Assembly (NCBI GenBank): GCA_017303935.1
Contig: JAFLBD010000002.1
Location: 558,001 to 622,000 of the forward strand
DNA from: Armatimonadota bacterium
GTDB taxonomy: Bacteria > Armatimonadota > Fimbriimonadia > Fimbriimonadales > Fimbriimonadaceae
Length of the DNA stretch: 64,000 nt
Direction of reading: 5' to 3'
The translations under genes were made by a program, and so were the position numbers. The notes under the pieces are model-generated. The model had not been told where the DNA came from and did not search any database. It was given only the letters and a program-made list of their open reading frames with translations. This document shows, piece by piece, positions 18,036 through 27,146 of the stretch (positions are counted from its first letter, which is position 1; each line of letters opens with the position of its first letter).

Positions 18036-18878
18036 ATGAAGGTCTTTATTTCTGCGGATATTGAGGGAATTTCTGGGATCGTCGCATGGTCTCAATGCGG
18101 CCGTCCAGACGGCGACCACTTCGATTTTCGGTGGGCGAGAGAGCGAATGACCTCGGATGTGAATGCTGCGATTCGCGGTGCGCGAAAAGCGGGCGCGACC
18201 GAAGTTGTGGTCAAAGATAGCCACGGAAATTCAAAGAACTTGCTGGCAGACATGCTGGAGCCAGGCACTAGGTTGATCAGCGGCTTTGGGGCCTCAACCC
18301 AGGGCATGATGGCGGGAATCGATCGCTCGTTTATGGCGGCGATGCTGGTGGGTTACCACGCAATGGCTGGCACCCAGGGCGGCATTATGGAGCACACGAT
18401 CACCGGCAACGTCCACCGAATGTGGATCAATGACAAGCCGTGTGGTGAGATCGCGCTCAGTGCAGGCGTCGCGGGATGCTACGATGTTCCGATCGTCCTC
18501 GTCACGAGCGACCGAGCAGGATGTTTGGAGGCAGAAGATCTCTTGCATGGTGTGGTCACCGCAAAGGTAAAGGAAGGGTTTGGTCGGTACATGGGCGAAC
18601 TGATGCATCCAGATGACGCTGCCGCGCTGATCGAGGAGCGAGCCTTTGAAGCCGTGAACAAGGCGAGCATGCTTGACCCTTGGCTGCCCGAATCTCCTAC
18701 AAAGATCGTGATCGAACTCAACCGGTCGGAGGAAGCGGACTTCGCAGCAAGAATCCCCGGCGTGGTTCGGCGAGATGCGTACACCCTCGAGATCGAGGAA
18801 GACAGTTACGCCGTCGCCCACCAGATGGCCTGGATGGTCTTCGCCATGGGCGGGATGGGGCGCAGCGCCGACGTCTAA
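18036..18878 (+). CDS. dppA: M55-family D-aminopeptidase (DppA-like)
   Basis: 280 residues. The start MKVFISADIEGISGI carries the zinc ligands D8 and E10 of the DppA family, and later VVVKDSHGNSKNLL and VGYHAMAG fit the same fold. The family enzyme removes N-terminal D-amino acids from peptides, e.g. D-Ala-D-Ala from cell-wall turnover, as a barrel-like decamer. No peptide transporter lies next to it. Its end overlaps the convergent MoxR gene by 4 bases. Confidence 0.88.
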   Translation: MKVFISADIEGISGIVAWSQCGRPDGDHFDFRWARERMTSDVNAAIRGARKAGATEVVVKDSHGNSKNLLADMLEPGTRLISGFGASTQGMMAGIDRSFMAAMLVGYHAMAGTQGGIMEHTITGNVHRMWINDKPCGEIALSAGVAGCYDVPIVLVTSDRAGCLEAEDLLHGVVTAKVKEGFGRYMGELMHPDDAAALIEERAFEAVNKASMLDPWLPESPTKIVIELNRSEEADFAARIPGVVRRDAYTLEIEEDSYAVAHQMAWMVFAMGGMGRSADV

Positions 18879-19825
18879 CGCGGGACTTCTTGGGCGTCCA
18901 AGATATCCTGGATCACATCATCGACGGTGATACCTTGTGTGTCAACATCGGCTCGGATGAGCACACGATGGCGCAGAATCGGAATCGCGACTTCCTTGAT
19001 GTCGTCAGGAATTACAAAGTCTCGACCGCGAATGCCGGCGAGTGCCTTTGAGCAAGCAACCAAACTCAAGCTAGCGCGTGGGCTGGCACCGATCTGAATC
19101 TCATGATTGTCCCGAGTGCTTGCCACAATTCCGTAAACATAGTTGAACATTCGATCATCCATCTGGATGCGTGCTGCCTCGGCCTGAAGTTCGATGAGCT
19201 GTTCGGCGTTTGTGACCGTTTGAATTCCGACCGCGCCCAAATCCTGCGACCGGAACCCAGAATGGAAGCGTCGAATGACTTCGATTTCCTCTTCTCTCGA
19301 CGGATATCCCACAAGGACTTTCATCAAAAATCGGTCTTGTTGCGCTTCTGGAAGCGGGTAGGTGCCTTCGTATTCGATCGGATTTCGAGTCGCGAACACC
19401 AGAAACGGGGCCGGGAGTGCATGGCGCTCGCCATCGATGGTGCATTGACGCTCTTCCATGGCCTCAAGAAGCGCGGATTGAGTTTTGGGCGGTGTTCGGT
19501 TGATCTCGTCCGCCAGCAGAACGTTGGCGAAGATCGGACCAGTTCGCAGGGTGAAGTCGACCTTGCGAGCGTCAAATACATTGGTGCCGACGACGTCGCT
19601 GGGCATCAAATCTGGCGTGAATTGGATTCGCGAGTATTGCAGCCCTAGGGTTTGGGCAATGGCTCGAACCAACAAGGTTTTGGCGACACCCGGAACTCCT
19701 TCAAGCAAAACGTGACCGTTGGCGAGCAGCGTGACCAGAACCTGGTCAACCAGCTTATCTTGGCCAACAACCGCTTTTCGAACCTCGGTACGGATAGATT
19801 CAGCAACTTGCGCGATTCGTGACAT
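18875..19825 (-). CDS. MoxR-family AAA+ ATPase
   Basis: 316 residues. Walker A GVPGVAKT (43-50), Walker B VLLADEINRTPPKTQ, sensor-like FATRNPIEYEGTYPLPEAQ and the C-terminal lid ASPRASLSLV are all present. MoxR ATPases act as chaperones for maturation of metal-dependent or surface complexes, normally with VWA-domain partners. No VWA or DUF58 gene is adjacent here, so the partner is not visible. Confidence 0.9.
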   Translation of the reverse strand: MSRIAQVAESIRTEVRKAVVGQDKLVDQVLVTLLANGHVLLEGVPGVAKTLLVRAIAQTLGLQYSRIQFTPDLMPSDVVGTNVFDARKVDFTLRTGPIFANVLLADEINRTPPKTQSALLEAMEERQCTIDGERHALPAPFLVFATRNPIEYEGTYPLPEAQQDRFLMKVLVGYPSREEEIEVIRRFHSGFRSQDLGAVGIQTVTNAEQLIELQAEAARIQMDDRMFNYVYGIVASTRDNHEIQIGASPRASLSLVACSKALAGIRGRDFVIPDDIKEVAIPILRHRVLIRADVDTQGITVDDVIQDILDAQEVPR

Positions 19826-19971
19826 ATCTTGCAGTATAGAACGTGAAATGCTCCCGCAAGGATGCGAGCTTTCGGTAAACAGAAACCAAAAGCCCGCTCG
19901 GTTCGTTCATAATTTGTAGTGAGGGGAACAGGAAGTTGGTAACTTTGGTTTGAGCAAGGATGCTCTCCTCG

Positions 19972-21267
19972 TTATTCCGTAATCACCGCCGACGTAATCA
20001 CGTCCCCTGCGCCGATTGCATCTACGATGCTCAGCCCAACAGACACGTTGCCGAATGAGGCGTATTGTCCATCGTAGGTCGTATTGTCGCTCTTCATGAT
20101 GAAGAACTGACTACCTGCCGAGTTGAAATCGCCGTCTCGTCGGGCCATTGAAATCACCCCTCGGACGTGGGAAATTCCCGTGTTTTCGAAGTTAATCGTG
20201 TACCCTGGACCGCCAGTTCCGATCTGTGAATCACTCAATGGAAGAGTCTTGGTGAGCGGATCGCCTCCTTGTATCAGCGATGACTCGACCCGGTGAATCT
20301 TGATTCCATCATAGAAGCCTTTGTTGGCCAGGCTAACGATGTTCGCGCAAGTCAGCGGTGCAGCGACCGAATTGAGATCAACCTCGACGTCGCCACGACC
20401 TTCGATAGAGAGCACCAACTTCGCGGCGGCGACGACCTTGACTGTCTGGGTTGCCGTCTTTGTGCTGTCCGCAGTGCTAGTTGCCTTGATGGTGTAGGTT
20501 CCGGCCGTAGTTGGTGCGGTCCAAACGCCGTTGCTGGTGATCGTGCCACCGCCGGATTCGACCACACTCCATGTGAAATTCTTATTGACGTTGCCAACTA
20601 CTTTGCCCTTGAAGTCAACCGTGCTTCCTGCGATGGCGATCAGCTGCCGAGTTGGCGAGGTGATTCGGACTTCGGTGCCAGGAATCACGACGACGGTGGT
20701 CGTGGTGGTCTTCGTGAGGTCCGCGGCGGCTTTGGCTAGAATCGTGTAGGTGCCAGGTGTATCGGGCGCGGTGTAAACGCCTGCTCCGGTAATCGTCCCT
20801 CCCGATCCAGTTCCTTGAACCGTAATCACCGCATTTGGATTGCTTGTTCCGGTGACGGCGGCGGTGAATGTGACATCATCGCCCAGTTTGATGGTTGGAT
20901 TTTGCGGGCTGAGCGTGATGTTGACTCCGCTCTGAACGGTGATCGTTGCGGTCGCGGTGACTCCTGGGTCGGCAGCGCTCGTGGCTACAACTCGGTATTG
21001 TCCGGGACTGGCCGGCGCCGTGTAGACGCCTCCGCTGGTGATCGAACCGCTGCTGGTGCCACCGGTTACGCTCCAATTGACGGCCGTGTTCGATGTACCC
21101 GTAACTGACGCCGAAAACGTGAATGTGCCGCTCGGGCTCAGGTTCACAGATGGAGTTGCCAGATTTACTTGGACCCGTGAGGTGGGCGTCGTCGGTGACG
21201 CATCGTTGCCGCCACAACCGACAAGGATCAAAGAGACCATCAGGCAGAAAACCGCGAAGATTCGCAT
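19972..21267 (-). CDS. Lipoprotein with Ig-like repeats and a C-terminal cyclophilin domain
   Basis: 431 residues. A lipobox (MVSLILVGCGG, Cys near 18) predicts lipid anchoring. Three similar ~85-residue bacterial Ig-like repeats follow, each with a motif like GSITSGGVYTAPASPGQYRV / GTITGAGVYTAPDTPGTYTI / GTITSNGVWTAPTTAGTYTI. From ~residue 285 a cyclophilin-type prolyl isomerase appears: GFYDGIKIHRV, GGPGYTINFEN, HVRGVISMAR, SAGSQFFIM and ASFGNVSVGL. Likely role: folding helper for exported proteins, held away from the membrane by the repeats. It is the last gene of a minus-strand run from the rhomboid gene. Confidence 0.88.
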   Translation of the reverse strand: MRIFAVFCLMVSLILVGCGGNDASPTTPTSRVQVNLATPSVNLSPSGTFTFSASVTGTSNTAVNWSVTGGTSSGSITSGGVYTAPASPGQYRVVATSAADPGVTATATITVQSGVNITLSPQNPTIKLGDDVTFTAAVTGTSNPNAVITVQGTGSGGTITGAGVYTAPDTPGTYTILAKAAADLTKTTTTTVVVIPGTEVRITSPTRQLIAIAGSTVDFKGKVVGNVNKNFTWSVVESGGGTITSNGVWTAPTTAGTYTIKATSTADSTKTATQTVKVVAAAKLVLSIEGRGDVEVDLNSVAAPLTCANIVSLANKGFYDGIKIHRVESSLIQGGDPLTKTLPLSDSQIGTGGPGYTINFENTGISHVRGVISMARRDGDFNSAGSQFFIMKSDNTTYDGQYASFGNVSVGLSIVDAIGAGDVITSAVITE

Positions 21268-21275
21268 AGCCTATT

Positions 21276-22064
21276 TTAGCGCGAGTTTTGCGCTAAAGCG
21301 GTTGCAAGTTTGGGAAAGAACTGTAATGCGTTCTCTGTCGTGACCATTTCGGCTTCGTCGGTGGTAATTCCAAGGGTGGACGCCAGCCCTTCGAGCACGA
21401 GCTTGAGCAGCGCGGGAGAATTGCGCTTGCCTCGGTGCGGATGTGGTGCGAGCCACGGAGCATCGGTTTCGATGACGATTCGGTTCCTATCCAAGCTCGC
21501 AATCACCGAGCGAAGTTCATGGGCAGATTTGAACGTGATTGGGCCATCGACTCCGAAATAGGCACCCAAATCCATCGCGCGTTTAGCCTGATCGGCGTTT
21601 CCTCCAAAACAATGGAAGAGCAATGGAGGGTTCTTCGTGCGAGCACTCAGAAACTCGAGCGTTTCGTCATACGCTTCTCGTACGTGGAGGACGACCGGTG
21701 CGCCTAGCTCCACCGCAAGGTTGAGTTGAGCTTCAAATGCTGACTGTTGTTGAGAGAGCGTGGCGTAATCCCAGTGGAAATCGAACCCGATTTCGCCGAT
21801 GGCGACGGTCTTTGGATGGGAGTAGAGCCGGCGATATTCGTCGAGTAAAGCTTCTGAAAATGTAGCGGCGCAATTCGGATGATGGCCCACAACGGCATAG
21901 ACGGGCTCGAATTGATCAGCGAGATCGACTGCTTTGACGCTCCAGTCGTGGTCGATACCGACAACGACAAGTTGATTAACATCCGCGGAAATAGCTTCGT
22001 CGATCGCCGATTTTGGGTCAGGAAACGCCTCGACGTCATTGAGGTGGCAATGCGTGTCGATCAT
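21276..22064 (-). CDS. tatD: TatD-family metal-dependent hydrolase / DNase
   Basis: 262 residues with the TatD metal ligands: MIDTHCHLND, GEIGFDFHW, VVLHVREAYDETL, FHCFGGNADQA and ETDAPWLAPHPHRG. The family comprises 3'-5' exo-DNases and related amidohydrolase-like enzymes in the cytoplasm. It starts 4 bases inside the acyltransferase gene (ATGA overlap) and ends 9 bases before the cyclophilin lipoprotein start, so the run is likely one operon. Confidence 0.92.
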   Translation of the reverse strand: MIDTHCHLNDVEAFPDPKSAIDEAISADVNQLVVVGIDHDWSVKAVDLADQFEPVYAVVGHHPNCAATFSEALLDEYRRLYSHPKTVAIGEIGFDFHWDYATLSQQQSAFEAQLNLAVELGAPVVLHVREAYDETLEFLSARTKNPPLLFHCFGGNADQAKRAMDLGAYFGVDGPITFKSAHELRSVIASLDRNRIVIETDAPWLAPHPHRGKRNSPALLKLVLEGLASTLGITTDEAEMVTTENALQFFPKLATALAQNSR

Positions 22065-22720
22065 GCTTGTCCCATCATCCGGTCAGCCTCAAGTTGGGTG
22101 GCATCGATCGCACGCTCAAGCTGAATTCGCAATTCTTCAACTTGCTCCGGAGTGGCATCTTTGGGCACAGTGATCGGCTCTGCAAAGATCATCACCGCCT
22201 TCGAGAATGGCTTCGGCACCAAATACCTGTCCCAAGATTTTGCGTACCAGCATTTGGCCGCAGAGACTCCGGTTGGAATGATTTCCGCACCAGATTTTTG
22301 GGCCATCATCATGATTCCGGGCTGAACGACGCCACTCGGACCTCGCGGCCCGTCTGGAGTCATGGTCAAACTTCCGCCTTCCTTGAGCACGCGGATGGCT
22401 TCGATTGCTGCCTTCACACCCTCGCGTCCGGTGCTTCCACGGATGGTCTTGAATCCGAACTTTTGGAAAATTTTGTTTTGCATTTCGCCGTCGCGAGAAT
22501 TGCTGATGATGGCGTAGAACCCTCGGTCGCGGAAGAAGCGCGTGGCGACGAAGGAGCGTCCGTGCCACCCGGCGAAAAGATAGGGCTTTGTGTCCGGGGA
22601 GAGCTTCTCCCAGCCGACGGTTTGTACCTTGAGGGTCTTGCCAATCGCCGAAACCAGTGCGAACGCGAGACCACCGAGTTTCGGAAAGAGGCTACGCTTC
22701 CAAGCGCGAAACTTGCTCAC
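22061..22720 (-). CDS. DUF374/LPLAT-type lysophospholipid acyltransferase-like protein
   Basis: 219 residues. The active-site-like FAGWHGRSF, then IISNSRDGEMQ, RGSTGREGVKA and MTPDGPRGPSGVVQPG are the hallmarks of the DUF374 branch of lysophospholipid acyltransferases. It has a weak N-terminal membrane-associating segment. The likely function is acylation of a glycerol- or lipid A-like acceptor at the inner membrane; substrate unknown. Overlaps with both neighbours indicate translational coupling. Confidence 0.85.
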   Translation of the reverse strand: MSKFRAWKRSLFPKLGGLAFALVSAIGKTLKVQTVGWEKLSPDTKPYLFAGWHGRSFVATRFFRDRGFYAIISNSRDGEMQNKIFQKFGFKTIRGSTGREGVKAAIEAIRVLKEGGSLTMTPDGPRGPSGVVQPGIMMMAQKSGAEIIPTGVSAAKCWYAKSWDRYLVPKPFSKAVMIFAEPITVPKDATPEQVEELRIQLERAIDATQLEADRMMGQA

Positions 22721-23775
22721 TTGACTAGCCCTTTGTTCTTGGCGATCTGGAAGGCAGGGTGCATCGGGAATTCGTTTGCGAGTTGATTAGCCCATGGTTC
22801 GGATGGAGCTAACTCGGCGAGAGCAAGCAGCGCGTTGGGTCGCTCGGTCGAATCTGTTTCGGAGGCGACACTCTTTAGAAGTTGGAGTTTCGTTTCCTCG
22901 GAGGTTGATTTGCTCGCAAGTTTTAATCGCTCGACATCTTTGATCGTGCTCAACATGCCGATTTTTTGCAATCCAGCGACGCTCCGATCAAGATCAATCG
23001 GAACGAGTTTGGCGAAGTACTCGGCCGCTTCTTTGTCATGGCCCAGCATCACCGAGGCTTCAGCGGCTTCGGCAAGAGCCCTCGGGTCGTTTGGGTGCGA
23101 GCTCAAAATACTCTCAGCAGACGAGAGTTTTGCGGACGGCGAACGGTGCGCCATGTCGTCCAAATGCTCGTGACCAGCAGCCAGCGCAGCCATGTTTGGC
23201 GCGCCGAGCAAAAGGCTTGCAAGAACTCCGAGTGCGAATCCGCCGAGATGGGCCGCAAAGGCCGCACCGGCGCCGGTCGATCCCACCGACATGATCGTTC
23301 CGATCGCTTGCAGAATCACCCAAAGTACAACGAGAAGCCAAGTCGGAACACCCACTTTAGATCCTGGTGGGAGTTTGGTTAAGGCAAAACGGATGCCTGC
23401 GAAACCGATGCATGCGGCGATGCACGCTGAGGCTCCGATTAGCGGCGGTGCACCGACCTGAGACTTGAAGAGAAGAAAATGCGCTCCAACTCCGGCGAAT
23501 CCTCCGAGGAGATAAACCAGGCCAAATTTGAGCGAGCCAAACGAAAGTTCTACTGCCGCGCCAACCAGAACGAGCACCATCAGATTGCCAAAGAGATGAA
23601 GCACGTTCTGATGCAAAAACAGACTCGTTAAGGCGTTCAGAATCGAAGGTCGATCGGCATGAAATCCGAATTGATCGACAAGCAACCCACCCGAGAACGT
23701 CACCCAATAGGCGAGGATGATGTTGGCGGCCACTAACGCAAGCGTCAGCCATGGGATGGGTTGCTTTGAGTTCAA
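22717..23775 (-). CDS. Rhomboid intramembrane serine protease with C-terminal helical repeats
   Basis: 352 residues. Six or so transmembrane helices cover 8-205, with the rhomboid features HLFGNLMVL (H60, N64), catalytic S116 in GASA, and H176 in AHLGGF. The serine motif reads GASA rather than the more common GASG. Residues ~215-350 are a soluble TPR-like region (SSAESILSSHPNDPRALAEA). It cleaves transmembrane helices of other proteins. First gene of the overlapping run acyltransferase-TatD-cyclophilin. Confidence 0.88.
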   Translation of the reverse strand: MNSKQPIPWLTLALVAANIILAYWVTFSGGLLVDQFGFHADRPSILNALTSLFLHQNVLHLFGNLMVLVLVGAAVELSFGSLKFGLVYLLGGFAGVGAHFLLFKSQVGAPPLIGASACIAACIGFAGIRFALTKLPPGSKVGVPTWLLVVLWVILQAIGTIMSVGSTGAGAAFAAHLGGFALGVLASLLLGAPNMAALAAGHEHLDDMAHRSPSAKLSSAESILSSHPNDPRALAEAAEASVMLGHDKEAAEYFAKLVPIDLDRSVAGLQKIGMLSTIKDVERLKLASKSTSEETKLQLLKSVASETDSTERPNALLALAELAPSEPWANQLANEFPMHPAFQIAKNKGLVK

Positions 23776-23781
23776 ATTGGC

Positions 23782-24522
23782 TTACTCTTCGTAATATTCT
23801 TCTGGGATTTCGACGTTGACATAGGTCTCTTTGACGTCGTCGAGCTCCTCCAACATGTCGAGCATTTTTACGAGCTTGCGCATGTCATCCGGGCCAGGCT
23901 CGGCCATATTGGTTGCAATTCGAACCAGTTGAACATCGGTGGACTTGATCCCGGCTTTGTCCAAATTGTCGTTGGTTGAGTGCAGATTTTCGATTTTGGT
24001 TTCGATGACAAAGACGTCTTCGTTGAGTGCGATATCTTCAGCGCCGGCATCGAGCGCGGTCAGGGTGATTTCTTCTTCGTCATGACCTTCGGCAGGGACA
24101 ATGATTTGGCCGACATGCTTGAACTGCCAGCTCACTGAACCGTTTTCGCCAAGACTTCCACCGTTCTTGCTGAACGCGTGTCGGAGATCAGCCACGGTAC
24201 GGTTTCGATTTTCGGTGTAAACCTCGACTAGGAGTGCCGATCCGCCGGGACCCTTGCCTTCGTACAGAATTTCTTCGTAAGACTCGCCTTCGATTTCACC
24301 GGTGCCGCGCTTGATGGCGCGATCGATGTTTTCTTTAGGGAGCGATTCTTCCTTGGCGCGTTCAACAGCCACGCGAAGTCGAGAGTTGGTGGCGATGTCT
24401 CCACCACCGGCTTTGGCGGCCATGATGATTTCCCGCCCGAGCTTTGTAAACAGTTTTCCGCGAATTGCATCCTGCTTACCTTTGCGGATGCGAATATTTT
24501 TCCATTTCGAGTGGCCAGCCAT
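23782..24522 (-). CDS. yebC: YebC/PmpR/TACO1-family protein
   Basis: 246 residues with the family opening MAGHSKWKNIRIRKGKQDA, then VERAKEESLPKENIDRAIKRG and YEGKGPGGSALLVEV. The family acts as a translation factor that relieves stalling or as a transcription regulator, depending on the member. It lies 6 bases upstream of the rhomboid gene on the same strand, so it probably heads that operon. Confidence 0.95.
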   Translation of the reverse strand: MAGHSKWKNIRIRKGKQDAIRGKLFTKLGREIIMAAKAGGGDIATNSRLRVAVERAKEESLPKENIDRAIKRGTGEIEGESYEEILYEGKGPGGSALLVEVYTENRNRTVADLRHAFSKNGGSLGENGSVSWQFKHVGQIIVPAEGHDEEEITLTALDAGAEDIALNEDVFVIETKIENLHSTNDNLDKAGIKSTDVQLVRIATNMAEPGPDDMRKLVKMLDMLEELDDVKETYVNVEIPEEYYEE

Positions 24523-24565
24523 ACGTTCGCCTCATTTTGGCACGGATAGCCTCTCAAGTCAAAAC

Positions 24566-24585
24566 AAGAACTCGAGTTAGTTCTT
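24566..24585 (-). terminator. Weak terminator-like hairpin at the end of the small KOW-like gene
   Basis: Inverted repeat AAGAACT (24566-24572) with AGTTCTT (24579-24585), including the stop codon region of the minus-strand gene and followed on that strand by TGTTTTGA. The stem is short and AT-rich, so the call is tentative. Confidence 0.3.
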
Positions 24586-24906
24586 TTCGAGGTCGGCGGA
24601 TCGGCAGAGCAACACGTAGTTCGTGACGAAATTTGTCTCTTCTGGGGTGAGCTGTGACCGAGCTTCTTCGCTTGCCTGGGCGAGGAACTTCTCCTTCATT
24701 CGGCGGTTGGCTTCATTGCGCACCGACTTTGCGGGATCTGGAAGTTGAGTCAAGTCGATCTTGACGGAGACTTCATCCTCGTTGTAGACGCTTTGGACTT
24801 CGCCCACCAACCCAGCCATATGCTCGAAATAGCGATTTGCTTTTCGATCTTCTGCGGTCACAGGTCTTGTAACGACCTTAACCTTGTCGCCGGGTTGAAA
24901 CTTCAT
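24577..24906 (-). CDS. Small KOW/SH3-like hypothetical protein
   Basis: 109 residues from ATG at 24906; three extra upstream codons are possible. The N-terminal ~55 residues (MKFQPGDKVKVVTRP... LVGEVQSVYNEDEVSVKID) look like an SH3-like barrel of the KOW type. The rest is a charged helical tail. No enzyme motif. It is divergent from ftsY (57 bases apart). A role in nucleic-acid or ribosome binding would be a guess. Confidence 0.6.
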   Translation of the reverse strand: MKFQPGDKVKVVTRPVTAEDRKANRYFEHMAGLVGEVQSVYNEDEVSVKIDLTQLPDPAKSVRNEANRRMKEKFLAQASEEARSQLTPEETNFVTNYVLLCRSADLEKN

Positions 24907-24962
24907 ACAGGCCATTGTACCCTCGGGACTTTCTCGCCCCTGCCATACTTTAGGGCGACGCC

Positions 24963-25835
24963 ATGTTTAAGAAATTGATGCAAACGTTCGACCGATTGGT
25001 GGGACGTGGGGTGATTGATGATGAACTCTATGAGGAACTGGAAGAAGCCCTTTTGCAGGCGGACACCAACATCAACACCACCGAAGAAATACTGGCGGAA
25101 TTGCGCCGAGCGGTCCGAGACGAAAAGATCACTGATCCGGCCGCAATGAAAGTTCGGTTGCAGGAATTGATCGCGAGCAAGTTCAAACAAACCGGGAACT
25201 TTGAGCTCGCAAAGTCCTCTAGTGGACCGACGGTCTATCTCTTTGTGGGAGTCAATGGAGTTGGAAAGACGACCTCTATTGGCAAGCTCGCTTTGCGTCT
25301 TCGGCAACAAGGGAAGTCCGTAATCTTAGCGGCGGGGGATACGTTCCGTGCGGCCGCAATCGAACAGCTAGAAATTTGGGCCGAGAGAACAGGAACTCAA
25401 ATTGTCAAATCTCAGCACGGTTCGGATTCGGCGGCGATCATTTTCGATGCGATCCAAGCGGCCAAAGCGCGCGGCGTGGAATACGTGCTCGCAGATACTG
25501 CCGGACGACAACACAGCAAGCAGAATTTGATGGAGGAGCTTGGCAAGGTGAGTAAGGTCGTCGAGAAGGGCCTTGGGCGGCCAGCCGACGAAGTTCTTCT
25601 GGTCTTGGACGCGAATACCGGGCAAAACGCGCTCAGCCAAGCCGAGAAGTTTATCGAAACCGCACACGTTTCGGGTTTGGTACTGACGAAGCTGGATGGC
25701 ACCGCAAGAGGCGGAGCGCTGATTGGCGTTTTTGAGAGATTTGGTGTTCCAATCAAGCTGATCGGTGTGGGCGAGCGACCCGAGGACCTGCGAGACTTTA
25801 ACGCAGAAGAGTTTGCTTCGGGGCTATTCGAGTGA
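24963..25835 (+). CDS. ftsY: Signal recognition particle receptor FtsY
   Basis: 290 residues: NG domains only, without the long acidic A domain of E. coli FtsY. GTPase motifs: GVNGVGKTTSIGKLA (G1), AAGDTFRAAAIEQL (G2), DTAGRQHSKQNLMEEL (G3), LTKLDGTARGG (G4) and GVGERPEDLRDF (C-terminal). It receives ribosome-nascent chains from SRP at the membrane. The downstream lipoprotein gene overlaps or nearly abuts the stop. Confidence 0.95.
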   Translation: MFKKLMQTFDRLVGRGVIDDELYEELEEALLQADTNINTTEEILAELRRAVRDEKITDPAAMKVRLQELIASKFKQTGNFELAKSSSGPTVYLFVGVNGVGKTTSIGKLALRLRQQGKSVILAAGDTFRAAAIEQLEIWAERTGTQIVKSQHGSDSAAIIFDAIQAAKARGVEYVLADTAGRQHSKQNLMEELGKVSKVVEKGLGRPADEVLLVLDANTGQNALSQAEKFIETAHVSGLVLTKLDGTARGGALIGVFERFGVPIKLIGVGERPEDLRDFNAEEFASGLFE

Positions 25836-25852
25836 ACGGTATCATCTCTTCC

Positions 25853-27097
25853 ATGCGTGGATCGACTTTGTTACTGGGATTGGCGACTCTTGCCATTTGC
25901 GGATGCAAGGGAGGCGGAGGTGGGAACACCGTTTCTGCGGGCAGTGAATTGCCCAAGCCGATGCCAGTCAGCGAACTCAAAGGTGATGGCGTTGAGCTTT
26001 TGAGCAAGATCGCCGATCGCTACCAGAGCCTCAAGTCATACAGCGCAACCATCTCATGGAGAATGGAAACAAACGGCCGGGACACGATTACGAGCGAGCG
26101 ACTGTTTTTCTATGAAGCACCTAACAAATTCCGTGCGGAAGCGGTGACAGGCTCGATGAAATTCACTTCGGTGTCGGATGGAAAGTCGATTTTGGAATTC
26201 ACCGGCAATCAAGGTCAATTTGACTGGGTTCCGCCGCGCATGGACCAACAGCGCACGAGTATCGCCACTGGGTTTCAGCTTGCGGGGTCGCTTTCGACGA
26301 ATCTGTTTTCAGGTTCGAAGTATTTGATCAATTGGATCGACCCGTCGATGGACATCGAACGCGTTAAGGAAACCGAGAATGGCACGGTCAGAGTTCGATT
26401 CAAGGCAAAGGGAAGCTGGGGTACCACTGATTTCATCGCTGATGAGAAATCGCTTTTGCTAAAAAGCGTGAAGTACCAATTCGAGCCGTTTATTGACGAA
26501 TTGAACGCGAGCAAGCCTCAGGAAGAAATGCGCTCAATGAACGTGATTGAATCGTTCGCGAATGTAAAAACGGACTCAAACATCAATCCTGCGACGTTTA
26601 GTACGAAAGCTCCCGATGGAATGAAGGTTGTCGACAACCGTACCAAGTCCGAAACTGGAGATGAAATCGCGATCCAACCCGGGTTCGATGCACCGAACAT
26701 TTCTTTGAAACAACTCCAGGGCGGTCAATTCGATCTCTCGGAGCACAAGGGCAACGTAGTATTGCTTGATTTCTGGGCGACTTGGTGTGTGCCTTGCAAG
26801 AAGACTTTGCCACTCACTTTTGAACTTGGAAAGAAGTACGCAGGCAAGGGGCTTGTGGTCGGAGCTATCTCGAACGAAGATCCAGAATTGATCAAAGTCT
26901 TTTTGAAGCAGGAGCGGCTTGAAGGGCTTAACGTGCTGTTGGACACCGACAAGAACGTGGGTCAAACGTATCAAGCCAGCGCGATTCCGATGTTTGTCGT
27001 GATCGACAAAGAAGGCAAGATCAGCTACGTTCATGCGGGCGAGCTTGGAATTCAAGAACTTTACCGGGCTCTTGAGGATGCTGGGCTAAAACTGTAG
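25853..27097 (+). CDS. Lipoprotein with LolA/DUF2092-like domain and TlpA-type thioredoxin domain
   Basis: 414 residues from ATG at 25853; a GTG at 25832, overlapping the ftsY stop, would add seven residues before the signal. The lipobox is LAICGCKGG. Residues ~45-260 resemble the outer-membrane lipoprotein carrier/DUF2092 fold (KSYSATISWRMETNG... LFFYEAPNKFRAE). From ~275 a TlpA/AhpC-type thioredoxin domain follows, with WATWCVPCKK (redox Cys 312 and 315) and a cis-Pro AIPMFVVID. Likely a periplasmic, membrane-tethered disulfide reductase or redox sensor with a hydrophobic-ligand-binding front domain. Confidence 0.85.
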   Translation: MRGSTLLLGLATLAICGCKGGGGGNTVSAGSELPKPMPVSELKGDGVELLSKIADRYQSLKSYSATISWRMETNGRDTITSERLFFYEAPNKFRAEAVTGSMKFTSVSDGKSILEFTGNQGQFDWVPPRMDQQRTSIATGFQLAGSLSTNLFSGSKYLINWIDPSMDIERVKETENGTVRVRFKAKGSWGTTDFIADEKSLLLKSVKYQFEPFIDELNASKPQEEMRSMNVIESFANVKTDSNINPATFSTKAPDGMKVVDNRTKSETGDEIAIQPGFDAPNISLKQLQGGQFDLSEHKGNVVLLDFWATWCVPCKKTLPLTFELGKKYAGKGLVVGAISNEDPELIKVFLKQERLEGLNVLLDTDKNVGQTYQASAIPMFVVIDKEGKISYVHAGELGIQELYRALEDAGLKL

Positions 27098-27146
27098 GTC
27101 GCGGGAACCTGTCTCGCGCGCCAACTGTATGCATTAGTTGGTGATC

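Noticed and set aside
18875-19825. Complete MoxR-VWA system
   Set aside because: No VWA/DUF58 partner beside MoxR; only the ATPase can be supported.
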